Below are positions 1 through 5,116 of a DNA stretch of 5,243 nt, in pieces. The translations under genes and the position numbers were made by a program. The stretch spans positions 1 through 5,243 of the forward strand of contig JAEWGD010000022.1 in the NCBI GenBank assembly GCA_023388515.1, given 5' to 3'. The stretch comes from Bacillota bacterium. Its GTDB lineage: Bacteria > Bacillota > Clostridia > Oscillospirales > Ruminococcaceae. Below the pieces are notes generated by a model. That model had not been told where the DNA came from and searched no databases. It was given only the letters and a program-made list of their open reading frames with translations. Numbering within the stretch: the stretch's first letter is position 1; each line of letters opens with the position of its first letter.

Positions 1-793
1 AATAGCCCAAGCTTCCATGAATACGATGGTTATTATACCAATTGAGGTAATCAGCAAGTTGGAGATTTAATTCCCTTAGCGAATTAAAAGTTTTATGAGA
101 AATAAACTCTGTTTTAATTATTTTATAGGTAGCCTCTGCCACCGCATTATCATATGGGCAACCCTTTTTGCTTAAAGAACGTTTAATGTTAAAAGCTTTT
201 AAAACCTCGTCAATAAGTGCATTATCGAACTCTTTTCCCCTATCAGTGTGAAATATATTAACCTTCAGAAGATTAATATTACTGTTTAAAAAAGCCTCAT
301 AAACCAGATTAGCGGTCTTGTTTTTCCCGACTGAAAACCCAACAATTTCCCTATTAAAAAGGTTCACTAGCAGGCAAACATAGCACCATTTTCCAGCAAC
401 TTTTACATAAGTTAAATCGCTGATAATCACCTCTAAATCTTGCCTGCCATCAAACTTTCTATCAACAACATTGCCGATTTCAGCCTGATTACACATGCTT
501 TTATGCACTTTAAACTGCTTTATTGTATAATTTGACACCAGATTATATTTCTTCATTATTTTACTAATTTTATTTCTAGATGCAATTATATTTAGCTTTT
601 TCAGCTCAACTTTTATCTTTCGGCAACCATAATTATTCCGGCTTTTCTTGAAGATTTTTATAACCTCATTTTCAAGGGCACTATTAATTTTTTGCTCCTT
701 TCTTTTATAATAAACTAAACTTCGCGGTATTTCCAAAAATTTGCACATTGCGCTGATACTAAAACGACCCTTATTGGCAAGAATTATGCCTAT
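1..793 (-). CDS. IS3-family transposase OrfB (DDE integrase), C-terminus off the left edge
   Basis: This is the catalytic half of the transposase. It carries out strand cleavage and transfer and acts together with OrfA as the OrfAB fusion. The frame is open from 829 to the window edge without a stop. The N-terminal part has an HTH_21-like region (AMCKFLEIPRSLVYYKRK, then NNYGCRKIKVEL), followed by the rve integrase core. The three acidic residues are D in VIISDLTYVK (codon 416-418), D in FHTDRGKEF (242-244) and E in PYDNAVAEATYKIIK (134-136). The second D and the E are separated by 35 residues, as expected for IS3. The tail YLNWYNNHRIHGSLGY is the typical end of the core. The start given is where the frame is entered by -1 slippage from orfA; the first internal ATG is at 748. 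The catalytic region shows no internal damage. Confidence 0.9.
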   Translation of the reverse strand, partial: MGIILANKGRFSISAMCKFLEIPRSLVYYKRKEQKINSALENEVIKIFKKSRNNYGCRKIKVELKKLNIIASRNKISKIMKKYNLVSNYTIKQFKVHKSMCNQAEIGNVVDRKFDGRQDLEVIISDLTYVKVAGKWCYVCLLVNLFNREIVGFSVGKNKTANLVYEAFLNSNINLLKVNIFHTDRGKEFDNALIDEVLKAFNIKRSLSKKGCPYDNAVAEATYKIIKTEFISHKTFNSLRELNLQLADYLNWYNNHRIHGSLGY

Positions 794-796
794 TTT
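790..796 (-). promoter_or_regulatory. orfA/orfB -1 ribosomal frameshift site, A4 followed by UAG
   Basis: On the minus strand the end of orfA reads CGA AAA TAG. A lysine tRNA on AAA can slip back one base on the AAAA run (793-796), next to the UAG stop (790-792), after which reading continues as ATA GGC ATA in the orfB frame. This is the normal IS3 way to make OrfAB. No downstream stimulatory structure was evaluated. Confidence 0.6.
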
Positions 797-814
797 CGTC
801 CCATTATCAGCGTT

Positions 815-846
<32 letters not shown>

Positions 847-857
847 TTGTTTTACGT

Positions 858-867
858 GTTTTTTAAA
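858..867 (-). promoter_or_regulatory. Tandem slippery heptamers U UUA AAA / A AAA AAC inside orfA
   Basis: The minus-strand sequence TTTAAAAAAC contains two overlapping X XXY YYZ heptamers, both in register with the orfA frame. A -1 slip here moves ribosomes past the premature TAA into the frame encoding the rest of OrfA. It is not at the usual IS3 position, so it may be a mutated A run rather than an evolved signal. Confidence 0.4.
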
Positions 868-1099
868 GCAATAAGTTCATTTTCCTCCTCGCTACGATTA
901 TCTTTAGCCTTGAACGAACCCGTTTTTGTGTAATCTGCATACCATTTGCAAACGGTAGAACGTGCTAAATCATATTCTTTTGATAAGACGCTTGCAGATT
1001 TGCCACTCTTTCTTAATTCTACAATCTGCTTCTTAAATTCCTCTGTGTAATTTTGCTTTTTTCCAGCCATGATATCCTCCTCGTTTTAACTTTATTTTC

Positions 1100-1129
1100 A
1101 TTATACCATGTCCGAATGACTTTTGTCTA
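1100..1129 (-). promoter_or_regulatory. Likely transposase promoter (TAGACA-N18-TATAAT)
   Basis: On the minus strand, TAGACA (1124-1129) and a perfect TATAAT (1100-1105) are 18 bases apart, and the orfA ribosome binding site follows about 20 bases downstream. The -35 box probably lies in the IS terminal repeat, as is common for IS3 elements. Confidence 0.6.
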
Positions 1130-1322
1130 ATTTAGTATAACCGATCCAGCCATTGAAAAACTTTCCTCCGGGTCCCTGCTTATAACGAGTAGGGATGCCG
1201 TTTTTTATTACTGTCCATACGGTAGAGCGTCCAGACGTAGTCAAATCGTTACCAACAATACCGTCCAAAGCTCCGGAGAGCAGCTTGTCTAGCAGGCTTT
1301 TTTCTTCCTTTGATCTTCCCAT
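1101..1322 (-). CDS. Small unrecognised protein, C-terminus apparently supplied by the IS
   Basis: The frame encodes 73 residues. I place the start at ATG 1322 because GGAGG (1330-1334) lies seven bases upstream; an in-frame TTG two codons earlier has no better support. The gene starts only two bases after the stop of the upstream MerR-type regulator, so the two are almost certainly co-transcribed and translationally coupled. The N-terminal half looks helical (EEKSLLDKLLSGALDGIVG). The second half is rich in Gly and aromatic residues (STVWTVIKNGIPTRYKQGP, then GGKFFNGWIGY). The last residues (about TKLDKSHSDMV) are encoded by sequence that contains the IS promoter, so the natural C-terminus was probably lost or replaced on insertion. 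I do not recognise the family. A short protein cut near its end is the simplest reading; a nearly complete native protein is also possible. Confidence 0.6.
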   Translation of the reverse strand: MGRSKEEKSLLDKLLSGALDGIVGNDLTTSGRSTVWTVIKNGIPTRYKQGPGGKFFNGWIGYTKLDKSHSDMV

Positions 1323-1324
1323 AA

Positions 1325-2008
1325 TCAATCCTCCATCCCATCAACTTCGATGTTTTCCGAATCATAGGCTCCAACTGGGTATTCTCTTATCCAGCCTGAT
1401 ATGCGCAATCTCTTACCACAGGATGAACACTCAAGGTTGTCTTCGCTATCGAAGCTATATACGATATCTGGTCCCATACCGCTCTCTTTCTCGTAGCTGC
1501 TCTGGTCGTACAAATAATCTTCCAAGTCGATTTCCTGCCCCGCCTTACAATAAGGGCATTGACTATCCCGAATGAGAGAGACTGACCAGTAGTCATACAT
1601 ATCCCCGACATCAATAAACTCTTCACCCTCGGCTTCTTTCTTTGTGATGACATTCCAGTAGTGTTCGGTTTCGAATGTCTCAAACTCAGCCTTGTCATCA
1701 AGCAATTCCGCTAACAATGCAAGTGAGTTACCTTTTCTGGCTATTTCGGCATCTATGTTCTGCCTACGAGCAACGATGGCTTCCTCCAGAGTCCAGTCAT
1801 TATCCTGCAATTTCCGTATGTCACTACAGGTAAGTCCTGATTTAGTTAATACTATAAGAAGACGCAGATTCTCGTAATCAGTCTCTGTGTAGTTTGTAGC
1901 ACGATTCCCAGATGGAGGATTTTCTGGAGCAAAGACAGCTTCACGCTTAAATAACTTGATTTGATCAGCATCTATGCCAAGCTTTTCTTGAATTTCTTTT
2001 GGTCTCAT
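1325..2008 (-). CDS. MerR-type transcriptional regulator with C-terminal CxxC/CxxC (zinc-ribbon-like) domain
   Basis: A 227-residue protein. The start is ATG 2008, preceded by AGGAGG (2018-2023) with a nine-base spacer; the frame is open further upstream, but those codons cover the promoter. Residues about 3-85 form a MerR winged-HTH: RPKEIQEKLGIDADQIKLF, then NRATNYTETDYENLRLLIVL and TCSDIRKLQDNDWTLEEA. A central helical stretch, probably the dimerisation helix, follows at about 86-130. The C-terminal part has C151-x2-C154 and C194-x2-C197 around a Tyr/Asp-rich insert, suggesting one structural or sensing metal site, and ends with GWIREYPVGAYDSENIEVD. MerR proteins usually sense a ligand or metal through the C-terminal domain and activate promoters with long spacers; the ligand here is unknown. 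It is followed directly by the small gene ending at 1101, a likely target or partner. Confidence 0.8.
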   Translation of the reverse strand: MRPKEIQEKLGIDADQIKLFKREAVFAPENPPSGNRATNYTETDYENLRLLIVLTKSGLTCSDIRKLQDNDWTLEEAIVARRQNIDAEIARKGNSLALLAELLDDKAEFETFETEHYWNVITKKEAEGEEFIDVGDMYDYWSVSLIRDSQCPYCKAGQEIDLEDYLYDQSSYEKESGMGPDIVYSFDSEDNLECSSCGKRLRISGWIREYPVGAYDSENIEVDGMED

Positions 2009-2033
2009 CTTCTTCGACCTCCTTTCTGGGTAC

Positions 2034-2065
2034 AGTTTAACAGGTGGGGACTTTGTCCCTATCAA
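2034..2065 (-). promoter_or_regulatory. Possible MerR-type promoter/operator: dyad in a 20-base spacer
   Basis: On the minus strand, TTGATA (2060-2065) is followed after 20 bases by TAAACT (2034-2039, four of six matches to the -10 consensus). The spacer contains the perfect inverted repeat GGGAC-AAA-GTCCC (2047-2059). MerR regulators bind dyads placed in over-long 19-20 base spacers, so this is a natural autoregulatory site for the gene starting at 2008. The predicted leader is very short, since the ribosome binding site begins a few bases after the expected start of transcription. The -10 match is weak. Confidence 0.4.
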
Positions 2066-2131
2066 GACCTTTTTTGAAAAATATTTTTCTTCGGCATACA
2101 TCTATTATGTTTATTCCATCATTATCAATAA

Positions 2132-2281
2132 AAATATTCCTGCCCGCCCGGCGTAGCTGAAAGACCGCAAATCAAGGCTCTCCATACTGCGGTTACTGAA
2201 GAAATCACTGATAAACAGACAAGGCTCAGTACAATTAACGCCTTCCTCTACACCCTGCGAAATCAAAACTCCTCGTTATAG
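2132..2281 (+). pseudogene. Remnant of coding sequence resembling the C-terminal helical part of a large serine recombinase
   Basis: A plus-strand frame is open from 2132 to TAG at 2279-2281 and lacks a start codon with a ribosome binding site. It reads KYSCPPGVAERPQIKALHTA, then VTEEITDKQTRL and STINAFLYTLRNQNSSL. The charged helix ending in INAFLYTLRNQ resembles the region just before the conserved (L)ITEFDE..LW segment of Clostridia-type serine recombinases, and the similarity ends right after NQ. Only about 45 codons remain, with no catalytic domain. The assignment rests on pattern memory. If correct, it records an older mobile element whose integrase has mostly been deleted. Confidence 0.35.
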
Positions 2282-2299
2282 TTAAGATGGTGAGGAGTT
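2267..2299 (-). terminator. Hairpin downstream of the HNH gene, possible terminator
   Basis: AACTCCTC (2267-2274) and GAGGAGTT (2292-2299) form an eight-base-pair perfect stem around a 17-base loop. It begins about ten bases after the HNH gene's stop codon in the minus direction, and the minus-strand product is followed by a short U stretch (TTTTGATT counting the stem end). The U tract is weak and the loop is large, so termination may be inefficient. Read on the plus strand, it could also end transcription from the recombinase remnant. Confidence 0.45.
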
Positions 2300-2309
2300 C
2301 TTTCGTTTG

Positions 2310-3071
2310 TTAACACTTTGTTTCGGGTGGTAACCACCCTTCATCAAAGTGCGCAGATAGAATAAATGTATGGCCAGCTCCAATCACAAGATACGGTACG
2401 CCTTCTCTCATTACAACTGCACCTTTTTTCTCATCTTCTGTAAGCTGGATATCAATGGCCTTTTCGACACGCACATCACAGGCATGAGTTTTGCTAACAG
2501 ATATTGTCCCCTCAGTTTCATATTGACGGAGTATGTTTTCTGCATCATTTATAACAATCGAATAATCGCAATTAAATAATAGCTTTATTGTATTCACATA
2601 GTACTTATTGCCAGAATTATCTTGGCCACAAATAGCATCATTACAACCTATTGAGATTTGATAACATCCAGTCTTAAAATCCTTGAATATATTAACAGCT
2701 AACCGATAACGCATTTCTTTTGAATCGACATCAAAAGCTTGTCCTTTAGCAACATTATATGCACTTTTCAAAAATTCCAGATTTGAAACTCTGCAATCCA
2801 ACCCATCGTTGTTCATGTGGTCAACAACATAGCCTTTTTCCGTTAAATCTTTGAGAACATCTTCGCCATACCATTTAGACATGATATAGCGGTGCAATAA
2901 ACCATATTTTTTACACCGTAAATATCCGTTATTTAATGTCCATGTTACTGATGATAACTCGTCGTAATAGTCTCCCCTATATGTTGTAAAGGCGATTTGT
3001 GTCCAGCCGTCACGCATGATGTGAACATCATCACCTGAAATTTCAAATTTATTCAAACTGCTTCGTTTCAT
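2310..3071 (-). CDS. HNH endonuclease-family protein
   Basis: A 253-residue protein. The start is ATG 3071, with GGAGG (3079-3083) seven bases upstream. The frame is open for 33 codons further upstream, to an ATG at 3170, but that start has no ribosome binding site. Residues about 58-110 carry a phage-type HNH motif: LLHRYIMSKWYG, then VVDHMNNDGLDCRVSNLEFL and AYNVAKG. H85 is the expected general base, N97 sits in the SNL element and N106 in the last element. The usual DNR triplet is DCR (C93). The N-terminal segment (KFEISGDDVHIMRDG) resembles the short module before HNH domains in phage and intron nucleases. Residues about 115-253 follow no family I can name. It is the second gene of the SEC-C/HNH pair, 164 bases after the SEC-C stop, and is followed by a hairpin. 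A homing-type nuclease and a defence effector are both possible. Confidence 0.75.
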   Translation of the reverse strand: MKRSSLNKFEISGDDVHIMRDGWTQIAFTTYRGDYYDELSSVTWTLNNGYLRCKKYGLLHRYIMSKWYGEDVLKDLTEKGYVVDHMNNDGLDCRVSNLEFLKSAYNVAKGQAFDVDSKEMRYRLAVNIFKDFKTGCYQISIGCNDAICGQDNSGNKYYVNTIKLLFNCDYSIVINDAENILRQYETEGTISVSKTHACDVRVEKAIDIQLTEDEKKGAVVMREGVPYLVIGAGHTFILSAHFDEGWLPPETKC

Positions 3072-3235
3072 AGAAACACCTCCAATCACCTTATATTGAA
3101 CTCGTGTACTATTGGCCATTAACGAACGCTCCATAGGAAGTAGCCCATCATATTTCCAACGCAAAGCCATGTGTAATTTGTCAGTGTGCAGTCAAACACT
3201 ATAAGCGCTCTTGGCATCATCTCAGCTAATCCCAA
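3072..3235 (-). other. 164-base spacer between the SEC-C and HNH genes
   Basis: This gap is long for an operon. It holds the HNH ribosome binding site, an in-frame upstream extension of the HNH reading frame (ATG 3170) without its own ribosome binding site, and a small inverted repeat AGTGT/ACACT (3183-3187 and 3196-3200). A 33-codon minus-strand frame (3119-3220) is also present but unsupported. I see no convincing promoter or U-tract terminator, so read-through from the SEC-C gene is the simplest model. Confidence 0.4.
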
Positions 3236-4321
3236 TCAGTTTACATTTTCAAAGAAATTCCACGGTGTATCCGCATAGCTGTACTTGTAATCAGATGTTT
3301 CTTTTTCCATCGCCCTGTATAAGATGTCGAAATTTGCATGAGATATTAACGCTTCCTGCATTCCGCCTCCCCATTTATTCCACAATCTTGGTGAAATAAT
3401 TATTGAATCAGTCCATCTAGGCAGCTGATTATTACAATAATTTTCTCGGTCTACAATGCTTAATTCCATAAACTGTTTTGAGAAATCTATATATGCATCA
3501 TCATTTTCCTTAAGCCAAGACCATATACAAAAGGATTTTAAATTTGCCGGAAAAATATTAAGATAAATTGTTTTAACCTTGGTATCTAACTCAAGGTTGT
3601 TTATTGGGTGTCCTAGTATATCATGTTCGAGTTCGTGCATCATAGAAACAGCAAATTCAACTTCATATGGTAATTCCCAAACACAATAATTTACTCTGTC
3701 ATATACTTCACCAAGTAATAGGTCATCAAAAATTAACTTTTCATTATCATTATCTCTAAGCGCTAACTTAAGACCTTTTTCATATGTTCTAAAATCTTCA
3801 GATAATGCTATATCATACCCTCGTTCATACATTTTTTCTTGCTGTATTATGTTTGCATTAACTTGTTCTAGCTTTTTATGGTAGTGCCATGCCATAGTCC
3901 TATATGTCATAAGAAAAACTTGTTTTTGAGATACTACAAAATCACTATCCTCGATTGCCTGAAACAATACTTTATCATGGTATTTACAAAAACCTGTAAA
4001 AGTAGTCGCTATCTTGCGACCTTTGATCTGCGACCCTTGAAAAATCATATTTGATGTCCCATCTACTGTAATAACGTGACCTTTTTCTGCTATTTTATTC
4101 AATATTCTATTGTTTTGTATAGCATGTGCCTTTATTATCTTTTGATCACACTCATCCTGGTTCGGATGGAGACATTGTTTTATACGAGCATCTTTTTCTA
4201 TTGACTGCATAGAGTACATTATTGCTTCTGCCAATCGCTCGTCATCAGTTTTATTGAGACAACATTTTTTATATTTTTTACCGCTACCACACGGACAAGG
4301 TTCATTTCTTCCAATTTTCAT
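3236..4321 (-). CDS. SEC-C metal-binding protein with a second Cys/His cluster, unknown function
   Basis: A 361-residue protein. ATG 4321 is preceded by a purine-rich ribosome binding site (complement of 4329-4334), which overlaps the stop of the truncated mod gene. The N-terminus is a textbook SEC-C motif: GRNEPCPCGSGKKYKKCC, ligands C9, C11, C20 and C21, which binds zinc in SecA and many unrelated proteins. A second cluster follows: C50, C58 and H66 (KIIKAHAIQ), then C112 and H115 in TTFTGFCKYHD. Such spacing suggests a treble-clef or HNH-like zinc fold, and I recall this layout from uncharacterised SEC-C proteins. The remaining 240 residues are mixed helix and strand, ending with the segments FPANLKSFCIWSWLKENDD and ISPRLWNKWGGG. 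No signal peptide or membrane segment is visible, so it is probably cytoplasmic. It is probably co-transcribed with the HNH gene. Domain identity is firm; a role in nucleic-acid processing or defence is inference. Confidence 0.8.
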   Translation of the reverse strand: MKIGRNEPCPCGSGKKYKKCCLNKTDDERLAEAIMYSMQSIEKDARIKQCLHPNQDECDQKIIKAHAIQNNRILNKIAEKGHVITVDGTSNMIFQGSQIKGRKIATTFTGFCKYHDKVLFQAIEDSDFVVSQKQVFLMTYRTMAWHYHKKLEQVNANIIQQEKMYERGYDIALSEDFRTYEKGLKLALRDNDNEKLIFDDLLLGEVYDRVNYCVWELPYEVEFAVSMMHELEHDILGHPINNLELDTKVKTIYLNIFPANLKSFCIWSWLKENDDAYIDFSKQFMELSIVDRENYCNNQLPRWTDSIIISPRLWNKWGGGMQEALISHANFDILYRAMEKETSDYKYSYADTPWNFFENVN

Positions 4322-4333
4322 AGCTGCACCCCC

Positions 4334-4380
4334 CTACGAACAATGACTTTTAGGATAATTATATTGTATCGTTTTCGTAG
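4334..4380. repeat. 7-bp inverted repeat CTACGAA/TTCGTAG flanking the SEC-C promoter -10
   Basis: CTACGAA (4334-4340) and TTCGTAG (4374-4380) are perfect inverted copies 33 bases apart. They bracket the -10 box of the predicted SEC-C promoter: one copy abuts the -35 box and the other lies in the leader and contains the mod' stop codon. This could be a pair of operator half-sites, or simply chance in AT-rich sequence. Confidence 0.35.
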
Positions 4381-4386
4381 TGTTTA
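4358..4386 (-). promoter_or_regulatory. Likely promoter of the SEC-C/HNH pair (TAAACA-N17-TATAAT)
   Basis: On the minus strand, TAAACA (4381-4386) and a perfect TATAAT (4358-4363) are 17 bases apart, and the SEC-C ribosome binding site lies about 24 bases downstream. The -35 box starts immediately after the point where the mod gene loses its homology, so the pair seems to carry its own promoter at its left boundary instead of relying on mod. Confidence 0.55.
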
Positions 4387-4792
4387 TATCTATGTAAATC
4401 ATTTTAACCTTTCGGAAATATGACGACTGCAACAGCTTTAAAACCTCTAAGTTATCACCCTCAATATAAAGGTTTTGCGTTGTATCAAAGTTAACACTTT
4501 CCTCACGGCATGGGCGTAGAGTGCCTGTTGAGCGTTTTTGTGCAAGGCGTAAACACTCCGTTTTGCCTTTCCATTCAAACTTGTATTTTTCAAAATCGTT
4601 GTCTATGTATTCACCACAAAGGGATAAAAGCTTATCTATATCAAGCTTATCTTCACTAAAACATTCTGGAAATATAAGCTTGAGCTTGTCCTTGTTAGTT
4701 CCCTCAAGGTCTAATGTTAAGCCGTCGAGTTTGGGGTTCATTTTTAGTGGCCTCCTGTTCAAGTTTGAATATAATTTTAATGTTTACTATAT

Positions 4793-4821
4793 ATAATACC
4801 ATGAATCCTGTAAAATTTCAA
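4793..4821 (-). promoter_or_regulatory. Promoter of the mod fragment (TTGAAA-N17-TATTAT)
   Basis: On the minus strand, TTGAAA (4816-4821) and TATTAT (4793-4798) are exactly 17 bases apart, and the mod ribosome binding site lies about 36 bases downstream. Both boxes match the sigma-A consensus in five of six positions. Transcription from here could run on into the SEC-C/HNH pair. Confidence 0.65.
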
Positions 4822-5055
4822 CTATTCATTTTAGGTTTGGAAGCAACTCAATTGGCGAACAATCTAACAAAAACTAAAAGACGGATATTGTTATTTAACA
4901 AGCATATTCAGTATGATAAATAGAAGCTTGCAATATGCCTTTTTAATATAACTTATAATAACTTTCTGCCATCCCCTCCCTCTCACCAAGCCATAGGAAA
5001 GTTAAGTAGAAAATATAATAATATATATAACAAAGAGAAGAATATATATTCAACA
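4822..5055. other. AT-rich divergent intergenic region with one hairpin
   Basis: This region lies between the divergent promoters of the mod fragment and the WYL-type regulator. Most of it is AT-rich and shows no gene I can support. It contains a GCATATT/AATATGC inverted repeat (4902-4908 and 4932-4938) followed by CTTTTTAAT on the plus strand, which has the look of a weak plus-strand terminator with a 23-base loop. It also has runs of alternating AT (about 5013-5050) just upstream of the regulator promoter. A regulator binding site is likely somewhere here, but I cannot single one out. Confidence 0.4.
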
Positions 5056-5084
5056 TTGATATTTCTATACAAATTTGATATACT
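5056..5084 (+). promoter_or_regulatory. Promoter of the plus-strand regulator (TTGATA-N17-TATACT)
   Basis: TTGATA (5056-5061) and TATACT (5079-5084) are 17 bases apart and each matches the sigma-A consensus at five of six positions. The gene's ATG lies 32 bases after the -10 box. Confidence 0.7.
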
Positions 5085-5116
5085 TAATTCAAACAAACAA
5101 CGGGGGAGTAAGGACA

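Larger units (their letters stand above)
4334..4741 (-). pseudogene. mod: Type III restriction-modification methyltransferase (Mod), 5' fragment cut at the DPPY motif
   Basis: Mod is the DNA N6-adenine methyltransferase and specificity subunit of type III restriction systems, working with the Res helicase-nuclease. The start is ATG 4741, with AGGAGG (4751-4756) nine bases upstream. The 135-codon frame shows the typical N-terminus: a helical lead-in, then TGTLRPCREESVNFDTTQNL, IEGDNLEVLKLLQSSY and KVKMIYID. In the family the next residues are PPYNTG, completing catalytic motif IV; here D118 is followed by INTTKTIQYNYPKSHCS and a stop. Intact Mod proteins have several hundred residues, so the S-adenosylmethionine site, most of the catalytic domain and the target recognition domain are missing, and no res gene is visible. 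The product cannot be an active methyltransferase. The promoter and ribosome binding site remain intact, so it may still be transcribed and read into the SEC-C gene. Confidence 0.8.

Noticed and set aside
1195..1575. A plus-strand frame of 126 codons across the small gene and the end of the MerR-type gene
   Set aside because: It is antisense to well-supported genes, lacks a ribosome binding site, and its product resembles no protein family.
2009..2101. A longer MerR-type protein starting 31 codons upstream
   Set aside because: The extension covers the likely promoter and ribosome binding site, and the protein family begins with the HTH at the ATG at 2008.
3119..3220. A 33-codon minus-strand frame between the SEC-C and HNH genes (begins MMPRALIVFDCTLTNYT)
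   Set aside because: There is no clear ribosome binding site and no family resemblance; it is within chance expectation for a gap of this size.
1115..4351. The ten-base word AATGACTTTT occurs at the IS end (1115-1124) and at the mod junction (4342-4351), suggesting an IS-end remnant in the cassette
   Set aside because: Several shared ten-base words are expected by chance in 5 kb of AT-rich DNA, and the match does not extend on either side.
4801..4923. A 40-codon plus-strand frame starting ATG AAT CCT and ending just before a hairpin with a T run
   Set aside because: It has no ribosome binding site, overlaps the mod promoter, and its product looks like translated intergenic DNA.
5013..5050. 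Alternating AT runs that could suggest an origin or DNA-unwinding element
   Set aside because: No iterons, DnaA boxes or replication gene are visible; AT richness upstream of a promoter is ordinary here.
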